This document shows positions 36,212 through 44,841 of a stretch of 64,000 nt of DNA, piece by piece. The DNA lies in NCBI GenBank assembly GCA_947498065.1, contig CANMIS010000003.1, positions 400,739-464,738 of the forward strand, written 5' to 3'. The translations under genes and the position numbers were made by a program. The stretch is from an uncultured Erythrobacter sp. (GTDB lineage Bacteria; Pseudomonadota; Alphaproteobacteria; Sphingomonadales; Sphingomonadaceae). The notes beneath the pieces are model-generated. The model searched no databases, was not told the origin of the DNA, and was given only the letters and a program-made list of their open reading frames with translations. Within the stretch, counting starts at the first letter, position 1. The number at the start of each line of letters is the position of its first letter.

Positions 36212-37170
36212 ACTGGCCCAATCACGATGGCCCGTGGCGGCAGTGGCGGGATGCCTTGACCAGCGAGCGGATGCACCATGGCTGGCTACTCGCGGGCAAG
36301 AGCGGGCTTGGCAAACATGATTTCGCATTGGCCGCCGCGCGCGAGCTTGTTGATGAGCCGGGCGTGCCGCAACCTGCTGGCGAGCATCCCGATATCATCA
36401 CGCTAACCCATCTGCCCAAGGATGATAAGGAAGAGAAGAAGCGCGAGGAGGGCAAGCCCTATCAGACCAAGCGCAATATCTCCGTCGCGCAGATCCGCGC
36501 GATGCAGAAGCGGCTGAACACTCGGCCAACACTGGGTTCGCGGCGCGCGATCATCGTCGATCCGGCCGATGATATGGAGACCTCTGCCTCCAATGCTCTG
36601 CTGAAAAGCTTGGAAGAACCGCCGCAGGGCACGTTTTTCCTGCTCGTCACACACCGTCCATCGCGGCTTTTGCCGACGATCCGCTCGCGCTGCCGCATCA
36701 TGCGCTTTCCTGTGCTGAACGCTCGCCAGCTGGAGGAAATGCTCAGCCAGCAATCGGGCGAGACCAATCCGGCGGCACTGGAGGCGGCGCGGCTTGCAAG
36801 CGGCGGGTCTTACGGCGCGGCTTTACGCTTTATGAATCAAGATCTTGCACCGATCGCGGCCAGCATTGGCGGTTTGCTGCGCGAAGGCGACCCACAGTTT
36901 ACCGGGCGGGGCGAGCTCGCCCGTCTAATCGGAGGCCGCCCAGACCGCGAACGATTGCAAGCGGTGCTCGAATTGGCGCAGGCCATTACCGCGCAGGCCG
37001 CACGCACCGCCGATCCGACTCAGCGGATGGCTCTGATCGATGCGCATGGGGAGCTCGTTGCGCTTGCGGGACAGGCGCCGACCTTCAACTATGACGCCGG
37101 CCTGCTGGCGATGGAGATCGGAACCTTGCTTGTCTCCGCCTCTGGCGCTAGCGCACGGCCCAATGTCTGA
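36208..37170 (+). CDS. holB: DNA polymerase III delta' subunit
   Basis: Clamp-loader subunit of 320 aa. The N-terminal AAA+ fold has a P-loop (LLAGKSGLGKHDFA), the sensor/Arg-finger segment TIRSRCR with the conserved SRC motif, and the SNALLKSLEEPP block typical of delta'. An unusually charged insertion (DDKEEKKREEGKPYQTK, around residues 71-88) sits before NISVAQIRAM. The C-terminal collar domain is helical. Coupled to tmk by ATGA overlap and overlapping metG by 8 bp. Confidence 0.93.
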   Translation: MNWPNHDGPWRQWRDALTSERMHHGWLLAGKSGLGKHDFALAAARELVDEPGVPQPAGEHPDIITLTHLPKDDKEEKKREEGKPYQTKRNISVAQIRAMQKRLNTRPTLGSRRAIIVDPADDMETSASNALLKSLEEPPQGTFFLLVTHRPSRLLPTIRSRCRIMRFPVLNARQLEEMLSQQSGETNPAALEAARLASGGSYGAALRFMNQDLAPIAASIGGLLREGDPQFTGRGELARLIGGRPDRERLQAVLELAQAITAQAARTADPTQRMALIDAHGELVALAGQAPTFNYDAGLLAMEIGTLLVSASGASARPNV

Positions 37171-38743
37171 GCCTCAAAACACCGATCCGTTCTACGTCAC
37201 CACCGCGATCAGCTATCCCAATGGGCGGCCGCATATTGGCCACGCCTATGAGGCGATTGCCGCGGATGTGATCGCCCGGTTCCAGCGCTTGCAAGGGCGC
37301 GATGTGCGGTTCCAAACTGGCACGGATGAGCATGGCCTCAAAATGGCTCGCAAGGCCGAGGAACAAGGCCGTACCGCGCGCGAGTTGGCGGATGAAATGT
37401 CCGGTTATTTCCAAGACATGTGCGACGCACTGAACGTAAAATATGACCGATTTATCCGCACGGTTGAAGACGATCATCACCGCGCGAGCCAAGCTATTTG
37501 GCAGGCGATGGAGGCGAAGGGCGACCTTTACCTTGATCGCTACGAAGGTTGGTATTCGGTCCGCGATGAGGCCTATTACGACGAGAGCGAGCTGAAAGAG
37601 GGCGAGGGGGGCGAAAAGCTCTCTCCCCAAGGCACAGCAGTTGAATGGACGGTCGAGGAAAGCTGGTTTTTCCGCCTGTCGAAATATCAGGATCAGCTGC
37701 TCGAGCTGCTGCGCACGCCGGGCTTTTTAGAACCTGCGAGCCGCCGCAATGAAATGATCGCCTTTGTCGAAGGCGGCCTGCGCGATCTCTCGGTCAGCCG
37801 CACCAGCTTTGACTGGGGCGTGAAAGTGCCCGGTTCAGACAATCACGTCATGTATGTCTGGGTCGATGCGCTGACCAATTATCTCACTGGGCTTGGCTAT
37901 CCGGACAAGACCAGCGACTATGCGAAATACTGGCCCGCCGATCTGCACCTGATCGGTAAGGATATCGTGCGCTTCCACACGATCTATTGGCCTGCGTTCC
38001 TGATGAGCGCTGACCTGCCGACGCCTAAGCGGGTGTTTGGCCATGGATTTTTGCTGGCTCGCGGCGGCGAGAAGATGAGCAAGAGTGCTGGGAATGTCGT
38101 CGATCCAATTGAATTAGCAGAGGTTTTTGGCGTGGAGCCGTTGCGCTATTTCCTGCTGCGCGAGGTCGCATTTGGCCAGGATGGCAGCTATTCACCAGAG
38201 GCAATTGTAAACCGCGCCAATGCGGAACTCGCCAATTCGTTCGGTAACTTGGCACAGCGAACGCTTTCCATGATCGCGAAGAATATGGATGGCGTGTTGG
38301 AGAATGTCGCGCTTACCGACGTTGATGAGGCTTTGCTGTCGCAGGTGAGGGCAGCGGCCACGGACGGGCTGCCAAATGCGTTCCACGAGCTGGCGTTCTC
38401 AGTCGGCATCGAGGAGTGGATCAAGGCCGTTTATGCCTGCAATCAATATGTTGATGAGCAGGCACCATGGACTTTGCGCAAGACCGATCCGGAGCGGATG
38501 AAGGTCGTACTGCTTACTTTGTTTATGGCGCTGCGGGATTTGGGCATTGCGATCCAGCCTGTCGTTCCCGAAAAAGCCGCTGCTCTCCTAGATCAGCTGG
38601 GCATTGCAGTGGATGAGCGCGCCTTTGCGAACCTCAGCGATACGGAGTGGTACACGCGTCTTGTCGAAAGCGGCTTTACCGTCGGCAAGCCCACGCCGAT
38701 CTTCCCGCGGCTCGAACTGCCAGAGGGCGAGGGGGCCGAATAA
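37163..38743 (+). CDS. metG: methionyl-tRNA synthetase
   Basis: Class I synthetase of 526 aa. The HIGH-like motif is PHIGHAYEA, the KMSKS motif is GEKMSKSAGN, and TDEHGLKMARKAEEQG and YVWVDALTNYLTG shape the active site. No CxxC pairs are seen in the connective peptide, so this is a zinc-free form, and the chain lacks the C-terminal tRNA-binding dimerisation domain found in E. coli MetG. The ATG at 37163 gives the expected N-terminus and overlaps the holB stop by 8 bp. The stop shares its last base with the tatD ATG (TAATG). Confidence 0.95.
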   Translation: MSEPQNTDPFYVTTAISYPNGRPHIGHAYEAIAADVIARFQRLQGRDVRFQTGTDEHGLKMARKAEEQGRTARELADEMSGYFQDMCDALNVKYDRFIRTVEDDHHRASQAIWQAMEAKGDLYLDRYEGWYSVRDEAYYDESELKEGEGGEKLSPQGTAVEWTVEESWFFRLSKYQDQLLELLRTPGFLEPASRRNEMIAFVEGGLRDLSVSRTSFDWGVKVPGSDNHVMYVWVDALTNYLTGLGYPDKTSDYAKYWPADLHLIGKDIVRFHTIYWPAFLMSADLPTPKRVFGHGFLLARGGEKMSKSAGNVVDPIELAEVFGVEPLRYFLLREVAFGQDGSYSPEAIVNRANAELANSFGNLAQRTLSMIAKNMDGVLENVALTDVDEALLSQVRAAATDGLPNAFHELAFSVGIEEWIKAVYACNQYVDEQAPWTLRKTDPERMKVVLLTLFMALRDLGIAIQPVVPEKAAALLDQLGIAVDERAFANLSDTEWYTRLVESGFTVGKPTPIFPRLELPEGEGAE

Positions 38744-39519
38744 TGCTCGTCGATAGCCATTGTCACCTTGAATATAAGGGCGTGATTGAGGACCAGCAGG
38801 GGGTGCTGGAGCGTGCGCGCGGCGCCGGAATTGGCGCTTTCCTCAACATTTCGACCAAGAAAAGCGAATGGGATCAGGTGGTTGGCACAGCTGACCGTGA
38901 GGCGGATGTGTTCGCCAGTGTCGGTATCCACCCGCATGAGGCGGACAAGCACGCCGATCTGACCCGCGCAGAATTGCTCGCCGCTACGGACAATCCCAAT
39001 GTCATCGGCATTGGGGAAACGGGCCTCGATTATTATTACGAACATTCCGACAGAGAGACGCAAAAGCGCCTGTTCCGCATGCATATTGATGTCGCGCGCG
39101 AGGTTCAGTTGCCGGTGATCATTCACACGCGCGATGCAGAGGAAGACACGCTGGAAATCCTCGCCGACGAGTTGGAGAAGGGCGCGTTTCCGGCGCTGAT
39201 CCATTGTTTCACAGCATCGGCGGAGTTTGGACAGAAAGTGCTCGAACTGGGCCTCTCGATCTCGATCTCTGGCATTGTAACATTCAAGAATGCCAAGGAC
39301 TTACAGGCCGTGGTTAAGGATGTGCCGTCGGACCGCTTGCTGGTTGAAACGGACAGCCCATTTCTCGCGCCAGTGCCGCACCGCGGGCGTCCATGCGAGC
39401 CAGCCTTTGTCGCTGACACGGCGCGGTTTGTGGCGGAGCTGAGAGGTCAAGAACTCTCGGAATTGGCGGCGCAAACCACCGCGAATTTCAAACAATTGTT
39501 CAGCAAGGCGGCGCTGTGA
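38743..39519 (+). CDS. tatD: TatD family metal-dependent DNase
   Basis: A 258-aa TIM-barrel hydrolase of the TatD/YcfH group with 3'-5' DNase activity in studied members. Metal ligands are the N-terminal HCH (DSHCHLEY), GIGETGLDYYY (Glu), VIIHTRDAEEDT (His), LIHCFTASAEFG (His) and the ETDSPFLAP Asp. Start and stop overlap the genes on both sides (TAATG with metG; GTGA with the MBL gene), so it is part of a tightly coupled operon. Confidence 0.93.
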   Translation: MLVDSHCHLEYKGVIEDQQGVLERARGAGIGAFLNISTKKSEWDQVVGTADREADVFASVGIHPHEADKHADLTRAELLAATDNPNVIGIGETGLDYYYEHSDRETQKRLFRMHIDVAREVQLPVIIHTRDAEEDTLEILADELEKGAFPALIHCFTASAEFGQKVLELGLSISISGIVTFKNAKDLQAVVKDVPSDRLLVETDSPFLAPVPHRGRPCEPAFVADTARFVAELRGQELSELAAQTTANFKQLFSKAAL

Positions 39520-40283
39520 AGGTCATCATGCTCGGATCGGGCACTTCGACAGGGGTCCCACGAATTGGCGATGATTGGGGGGATTGCGACCCGAATGAGC
39601 CGAAAAATCGCCGCACCCGCGTCTCAATAGTGGTTGAGAGCAATGATGGCTCGCGCGTGTTGGTCGACACTTCAACCGATTTGCGCGCGCAATTGCTCGC
39701 CAACAAAATTGGCAAGGTTGATGCGGTGTTCTGGACCCATGATCACGCCGATCATTGCCATGGGATCGATGACCTGCGCGTGATGCGCTATGGCCGCGCG
39801 GCGCCCATTCCGGGCTTTGCTGGCGAGGACACCGCACGGCGTTTGCGCCAACGCTTTGGCTATGTATTTGCCGGGCAAGAAGGCTATCCGACCATCGCCA
39901 AGCTGGAAACGCTCGATACCATCCGGATGGCGGCGGGTTTCGGCGTGGAATGGTGCCAAATGGAGCACGGACCTGGCGAAACCACCGGTTATCGGTTCGA
40001 AGCGGACGGCAAATCAATCGCTTACGCAACGGACTTTAGCGCGATCTCTGAAGAGATGGTTGAGCTCTATGAGGACGTCGATATCCTGGTGAGTGATTGT
40101 TTGCGGCGCGATCCGCATCCAACGCACGCCAATCTCGCGATGGCTTTGGAGCTGGCCGAGCGTTGCGGCGCGAAGAAACTGGTGCTGAGCCATCTTGATA
40201 AGAGCATGGATTATCAGACGCTGGTTGATGAGACGCCGGATCATGTTGTGGTCGGCTATGATGGATTGGAGCTAGTCGCATGA
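39516..40283 (+). CDS. MBL-fold phosphodiesterase, PhnP-like
   Basis: A 255-aa metallo-beta-lactamase-fold protein similar to PhnP (cyclic phosphodiesterase). The motif GSGTSTGVPRIG at the N-terminus and WTHDHADHCHGIDDLR (H-x-H-x-D-H) are typical of this branch; later ligands appear in EHGPGE, ATDFS and VLSHLDKSM. The start is GTG overlapping the tatD stop (GTGA). No phn operon is near, and this gene regularly follows tatD in alphaproteobacteria, so a housekeeping role on cyclic phosphates is more likely than phosphonate use. Confidence 0.85.
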   Translation: MKVIMLGSGTSTGVPRIGDDWGDCDPNEPKNRRTRVSIVVESNDGSRVLVDTSTDLRAQLLANKIGKVDAVFWTHDHADHCHGIDDLRVMRYGRAAPIPGFAGEDTARRLRQRFGYVFAGQEGYPTIAKLETLDTIRMAAGFGVEWCQMEHGPGETTGYRFEADGKSIAYATDFSAISEEMVELYEDVDILVSDCLRRDPHPTHANLAMALELAERCGAKKLVLSHLDKSMDYQTLVDETPDHVVVGYDGLELVA

Positions 40284-40450
40284 CTGAGATGGCGGTTTTG
40301 CAGATTGTCCTGGCGATTGGTTGGCTGGTTTTGGTTGGCAGCGCCTATGCGTCTTACCAAAAAGACTGGGGTAAGACCGCGCAGCAGGCTCTGACTTGGG
40401 TTGCGATCTTCGGCGGAGCGTTTTTGCTGGTGAGCCTGATCAGAGGCTGA
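40280..40450 (+). CDS. 56-residue small membrane protein
   Basis: An open frame of 56 codons whose ATG overlaps the MBL gene stop by 4 bp (ATGA), as every preceding gene in this operon does. Two hydrophobic stretches, residues 5-25 (AVLQIVLAIGWLVLVGSAYA) and 38-53 (LTWVAIFGGAFLLVSL), flank a short charged loop (SYQKDWGKTAQQ), so a hairpin inner-membrane protein is predicted. Function unknown. It is easily missed because of its length. Confidence 0.75.
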   Translation: MTEMAVLQIVLAIGWLVLVGSAYASYQKDWGKTAQQALTWVAIFGGAFLLVSLIRG

Positions 40451-40490
40451 GGGGCTTCACAGGCCATTCGGACACCATCGCTAATTTAAC

Positions 40491-40504
40491 ATAATATATA
40501 TTAT
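40491..40504. promoter_or_regulatory. AT-only palindrome upstream of mazG
   Basis: ATAATATATATTAT is a perfect 14-bp palindrome in an otherwise GC-rich sequence, 29 bases before the mazG start. It may be a regulator site or part of a promoter with an AT-rich -10 region. I cannot match it to a known regulator. Confidence 0.35.
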
Positions 40505-40533
40505 CAATCTCACATTACGGAATTGCGGGTCCC

Positions 40534-41310
40534 ATGAGCGATACTCCCCCATCCAGCCAAATTGATCGATTGCTCCGGATTATGGCGCGGTTGCGCGATC
40601 CAGAGACCGGCTGTGAATGGGATGTCGCGCAGGACTTCAAGACAATCGCGCCATACACGATCGAGGAAGCCTACGAAGTTGCCGATGCGATTGAGCGCGC
40701 GGATATGGATGAGCTGCGCAGTGAACTGGGCGATCTGCTGCTGCAGGTCGTGTTTCATGCGCGTATGGCGGAGGAAGACGGCGAATTCGCCTTTGAGGAC
40801 GTTGCCAGGTCAATTTCCGACAAAATGGAGGCGCGCCATCCGCATATCTTCGGCGGTGAAGACGGAACCATGGGTGAGACGCGCTGGGAGAACCTGAAAG
40901 AAGCCGAACGCAGCGAAAAAGGCGAAACCAGTGCGATGGACGGCGTCGCCTTGGCACTTCCCGCGTTGATGCGGGCGCAAAAACTGCAAAAGCGCGCCGC
41001 GCGAACTGGGTTTGACTGGCCGGATACCGCTGGGCCTGCCGCCAAAGTAACTGAAGAAATGCAAGAGCTTGAGGCGGCATCCTCGGATATTCACAAGGCC
41101 GAAGAAGCGGGCGATCTGCTGTTCGCGGCGGTGAATTACGTCCGCGCGCATGGGATCAGCGCCGAGGATGCGTTACGAGCGGCCAATGCCAAGTTTGAGC
41201 GGCGCTTTCGCGGTATGGAGGCGCTGAGCGACGGGGCATTCGCGGATCTATCGCTCGATGAGCAAGAGCAGCTGTGGCAGCAGGTAAAGCGCAACGAAAA
41301 GCCTGATTAG
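40534..41310 (+). CDS. mazG: nucleoside triphosphate pyrophosphohydrolase MazG
   Basis: A 258-aa two-domain MazG that hydrolyses NTPs and dNTPs, and in E. coli lowers ppGpp. The first domain has CEWDVAQDFKTIAPYTIEEAYEV and ELGDLLLQVVFHARMAEE; the EExxE and ExxD metal residues repeat in the second domain (KVTEEMQELEA, EEAGDLLFAAVNYVR). The DVAQDF variant replaces the common CPWDREQT. The gene faces hflX across a 6-bp gap at the end of the Ntr/hfq cluster, as in other alphaproteobacteria. Confidence 0.93.
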   Translation: MSDTPPSSQIDRLLRIMARLRDPETGCEWDVAQDFKTIAPYTIEEAYEVADAIERADMDELRSELGDLLLQVVFHARMAEEDGEFAFEDVARSISDKMEARHPHIFGGEDGTMGETRWENLKEAERSEKGETSAMDGVALALPALMRAQKLQKRAARTGFDWPDTAGPAAKVTEEMQELEAASSDIHKAEEAGDLLFAAVNYVRAHGISAEDALRAANAKFERRFRGMEALSDGAFADLSLDEQEQLWQQVKRNEKPD

Positions 41311-41316
41311 ACGGCG

Positions 41317-42585
41317 TTAAAGCGTCTCATATTGCCCCAATTCCTTGGGATTGAGCCGCACGGTTAGCGCTCTTAGAGGGCCGGTGTCCCCTTCCCCAGC
41401 GTCGCTTTCATCGACCACGTCGCCGTGCGCATGCAGCCATGCGATCCGCCGGCCGTCGCTGGCGGGCAGTGTCACGGTGATCACTTGGGCCTTCGATGTC
41501 AGCAGATCGGCAACCACGGTGAGAAGTTCGTCGATGCCTTCGCCGCTAATCGCTGAAATTACGGAGCAATCATCATGCGCCTCGGCGGCCGCGCGCAGTT
41601 CCTCGGCGCGTTCAGGCTCTGCCAAATCAATCTTGTTCCAAACCTCAAGGATCGGAATATCGCTCGCGCCCGTGGTGGGCTCAACCACGCCGAGCTCGCC
41701 GAGCACGTCCATCACCTGCTTCTTTTGAGCCTGATGGGCCGGATTGGCCATGTCGCGCACGTGCAGGATGATGTCCGCCCCGGTCACCTCTTCCAAGGTG
41801 GCCCGGAAGGCCGCGACCAGTTGCGTCGGCAGGTCAGAGATGAAACCAACGGTATCGGACAGGATTGCCTTTTCAACGCCCGGCATGCTGATCGCGCGCA
41901 TGGTCGGGTCGAGCGTGGCAAATAGAAGGTCTTCCGCCATCACCTCTGCGCCGGTCAAGCGATTGAAAAGCGTGGATTTCCCCGCGTTCGTATAGCCGAC
42001 GAGCGCTATGATGGGCCACGGTGCCCTTCCCCGCCGGTCGCGGTGCAATTGCCGGGTTTTGCGCACTTGCTCCAGCTCGCGGCGCAATCGCCCCATGCGC
42101 TGGCGGATCATCCGCCTGTCGGCCTCAATCTGGGTCTCACCTGGGCCGCCGAGGAAGCCGAAACCGCCGCGTTGCCGCTCTAGGTGAGTCCAGCTGCGCA
42201 CCAAACGGCTCTGCTGATAGTCCAAATGGGCAAGCTCGACCTGCAATCGGCCTTCCGCCGTCGCCGCGCGCTCACCGAAGATTTCCAGAATCAGGCCGGT
42301 GCGGTCGATCACCTTGCGTTTGAGTCGATCCTCAAGATTACGCTGCTGGATTGGCGTCAGCGCGCCATCGACCACAACCAATTCCGCCTCATGCAGCTCG
42401 CACCAGGCGGCGATATTCTGGACCTGACCAGAGCCAAACAATGTGTTCGGCTGCATCTGGCGGATGGGCAGGATTTCGGAATGCGCGATGACCACGCCAA
42501 TCGCGAGGGCCAGCCCTTGCGCCTCTTCGAGCCGTTCCGGCGCGTCGAGATCGTATTTGAGCGTGCGGATATCCGGGCACAGCAC
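41317..42585 (-). CDS. hflX: ribosome-associated GTPase HflX
   Basis: HflX GTPase, 422 aa from the GTG at 42585. It splits stalled or stress-damaged ribosomes in studied bacteria. The N-terminal HflX domain has PNTLFGSGQVQNI and RNLEDRLKRKVIDRTGLILEIF; the linker has GGFGFLGGPGETQIEADRR; the G domain has GYTNAGKSTLFNRL, DTVGFISDLP and NKIDL. The first N-terminal strand seems cut at this GTG: upstream in-frame codons up to a CTG at 42639, which overlaps the hfq stop, encode [17 protein letters not shown], an expected HflX start. The true start may be that CTG, giving about 440 aa. Confidence 0.9.
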   Translation of the reverse strand: MLCPDIRTLKYDLDAPERLEEAQGLALAIGVVIAHSEILPIRQMQPNTLFGSGQVQNIAAWCELHEAELVVVDGALTPIQQRNLEDRLKRKVIDRTGLILEIFGERAATAEGRLQVELAHLDYQQSRLVRSWTHLERQRGGFGFLGGPGETQIEADRRMIRQRMGRLRRELEQVRKTRQLHRDRRGRAPWPIIALVGYTNAGKSTLFNRLTGAEVMAEDLLFATLDPTMRAISMPGVEKAILSDTVGFISDLPTQLVAAFRATLEEVTGADIILHVRDMANPAHQAQKKQVMDVLGELGVVEPTTGASDIPILEVWNKIDLAEPERAEELRAAAEAHDDCSVISAISGEGIDELLTVVADLLTSKAQVITVTLPASDGRRIAWLHAHGDVVDESDAGEGDTGPLRALTVRLNPKELGQYETL

Positions 42586-42635
42586 TAGCGCCCGCGCCCC
42601 GCGAGTTACCTCATCCTGCAGGTCGTCATCAAAAC

Positions 42636-43190
42636 TCAGCTGCCGAACTCTTCGCCATCATCACTGAGATCGACCGGCCCGGCGGGCTGAATAGTCGAAA
42701 CAGCGTGCTTATACGCCAATTGCACGGCGCCATCACGCTCCAGCAGCATGCAGAACAGGTCGTAAGATGCGATGCGGCCTTGCAGCATCACGCCGTTGAC
42801 GAGGAACATGGTGACTTGCACCTCGGCCTCGCTCACGCGGCTGAGGAAGATATCCTGCAGCAGTCGCTGACGCTTATTGCCGGCGCGGATCTGAAACTGA
42901 TCAGCGTCCATATCCTGGCCCGGCATGATCGTAGAGATCGCGTGCTTATAGACCAATTGCGATTGCCCATCACGTCGCAGCAGGATCGAGAAATTGTCAA
43001 ACCAAGTGACAATTCCCTGCAGTTTCACGCCTTTGACGAGAAACATCGTCACAGGAATTTTGTTCTTGCGCAGCATGTTAAGGAACACATCTTGCAGATT
43101 GGCTTGCTTGCCATCTTTCGCCGCTGCTTTGCCTTCTGGCTCAGCTGGTTCGCTGCGGGGGCGCGGGGAGAGAGTTCGCCCGTCGGACAT
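42636..43190 (-). CDS. hfq: tandem-domain RNA chaperone Hfq
   Basis: A 184-aa protein with two Hfq Sm-like domains: residues 31-91 ([14 protein letters not shown] to YKHAIST) and 109-169 ([11 protein letters not shown] to YKHAVST). Both keep the proximal-site Gln and the YKHA motif. Domain 1 has the rim basic patch (RKNK) and the distal-site Lys (KLQG); domain 2 has neither ([12 protein letters not shown]). Three chains would make a pseudo-hexamer with alternating faces. Double Hfq proteins are known from sphingomonads. AGGAG sits 8 bases before the ATG at 43190. A 193-bp gap to ntrX probably holds its own promoter. Confidence 0.93.
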   Translation of the reverse strand: MSDGRTLSPRPRSEPAEPEGKAAAKDGKQANLQDVFLNMLRKNKIPVTMFLVKGVKLQGIVTWFDNFSILLRRDGQSQLVYKHAISTIMPGQDMDADQFQIRAGNKRQRLLQDIFLSRVSEAEVQVTMFLVNGVMLQGRIASYDLFCMLLERDGAVQLAYKHAVSTIQPAGPVDLSDDGEEFGS

Positions 43191-43383
43191 TTCTATGCTC
43201 CTATTGTTTTTGGCGGCCGGTTTGTGCGGTCCGCAATCTGGCCGAGGGATAGCCCACCCATCCTTCATGCCGTTTCACTCATAACATGGCGATTGCTTTG
43301 CCTTGGGGCAATGGCTGAGTTTTATGCAAGTCTCGTGTTAATCGGCGCACATGGCCGGTTGGACGAAAAACTTGAAGCCCGCG

Positions 43384-44772
43384 CTAACCTTTGCGCGCGG
43401 TTTCGCGCCGTTCGGCCATGCCGAGCAGCTTAAGCTTGCGGTGCAAGGCGGAGCGTTCCATTCCGATAAATGTCGCTGTTTTTGAGATGTTTCCGGAAAA
43501 ACGTCTGATCTGAATGGTCAGGTACTCGCGCTCAAAGCTCTCACGCGCCTCGCGCAGCGGTACACCCATCATGGCTGAGAAACCCTGACCGGAGGCAGAA
43601 AGCTTGCCGCCCGTGATCTCCGCAGGCAGCATATCGGTCTCAACCACGGTCAGCTTTTCGCGCGGAGTCATGATGATGGTGCGTTCCACAACATTGCGCA
43701 ATTGGCGGACATTGCCCGGCCAATCATAGGCCTGAAGCGCGCCCATTGCCTCTTCCGAGATTTGCGGCGGCGCAATCCCTTGATCGGTCGAGTAACGCGT
43801 GAAGAAATGCTCCGCGAGAGCCGGTATGTCGTCGCGTCGCTCGGCCAATGATGGAATTGTGATCGGCACCACGTTGAGGCGGTAGAACAGGTCTTCGCGG
43901 AAGCGTTTTTCCTCCATTTCAAGCGCCAGGTCGCGCGAGCTTGCGGATACCACGCGGACATCGACGCCGATCTGGCGGGTGCCCCCTACCCTGACGAAGC
44001 TTTGCTCGGTGAGGACGCGCAAAATGCGCGCCTGGGTGGACATCGGCATGTCGGCGATCTCATCGAGGAACAAGGTTCCGCCGTCGGCCAGTTCGAGCAG
44101 ACCGGGTTGAACCAGCTTGCCGTTGGATTCCTCGCCAAACAGCTCGCGTTCAAAGCGCTCTGACGTGATCCGAGCGGAATTGACCGTGACAAAGGCGCTT
44201 TCTGCGCGCGGGCTCCAGGAATGAAGCAGGCGCGCGGCGACCTCTTTGCCCGCCCCTGCCGGCCCTGAAATCAGCACCCTACTGCCAGTGTTCGCAACCC
44301 GTTTGAGGGTCGCACGAACGGTGTTGATGGCGGAGGAATTGCCGGTGAATTCCGCGCCTTCCACTGTGCCCTCGCGCAGCCGCGAGTTTTCACGGCGCAG
44401 GCGCTCTGTTTCGGTTGCGCGTTCGACGAGCAGCAGCAAGCGTTCGGCCTCAAATGGCTTCTCAATGAAGTCCATCGCCCCGCGGCTGACCGCCGATACG
44501 GCGGTGTCGATATTGCCATGGCCAGAGAAGATGATGACCGGCAGATCAGGCTCGCGCAATTTGATCGCATCGAGCAATTCCAGCCCGTCCATCTCGCTGC
44601 CGTGCAGCCAGACATCGAGCAAGATCAGGCTCGGGCGGCGCTCGTCAATCGCGGCCAGCGCGCCGGTGCTATCGGCGGCGGTGCGGCATTCATAGCCTTC
44701 ATCACCGAGCACTCCGGCGACCAGCTCGCGGATATCACGTTCATCATCGACAACCAGGATTTCAATAGCCAT
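43384..44772 (-). CDS. ntrX: nitrogen-regulation response regulator NtrX
   Basis: A 462-aa response regulator partnered with NtrY. The receiver domain has the phospho-acceptor D53 (LILLDVWL). The AAA+ domain has Walker A GPAGAGKE and Walker B LFLDEIADMP. The GAFTGA loop that contacts sigma-54 is missing (ELFGEESNGKLVQPG in its place), as is common for alphaproteobacterial NtrX, so it probably does not act as a classical sigma-54 activator. The linker GFSAMMGVPLREARESFE is NtrX-specific. A C-terminal Fis-type helix-turn-helix (NISKTATFIGMERSALHRKL) binds DNA. Follows ntrY after 69 bp. Confidence 0.93.
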   Translation of the reverse strand: MAIEILVVDDERDIRELVAGVLGDEGYECRTAADSTGALAAIDERRPSLILLDVWLHGSEMDGLELLDAIKLREPDLPVIIFSGHGNIDTAVSAVSRGAMDFIEKPFEAERLLLLVERATETERLRRENSRLREGTVEGAEFTGNSSAINTVRATLKRVANTGSRVLISGPAGAGKEVAARLLHSWSPRAESAFVTVNSARITSERFERELFGEESNGKLVQPGLLELADGGTLFLDEIADMPMSTQARILRVLTEQSFVRVGGTRQIGVDVRVVSASSRDLALEMEEKRFREDLFYRLNVVPITIPSLAERRDDIPALAEHFFTRYSTDQGIAPPQISEEAMGALQAYDWPGNVRQLRNVVERTIIMTPREKLTVVETDMLPAEITGGKLSASGQGFSAMMGVPLREARESFEREYLTIQIRRFSGNISKTATFIGMERSALHRKLKLLGMAERRETARKG

Positions 44773-44841
44773 TTTTGGCTTCTCCCTGAGGCATTTTTGG
44801 GGGCATTGGGGGGAATAGAGTTTGGGCGAATTTCAAGAGCA

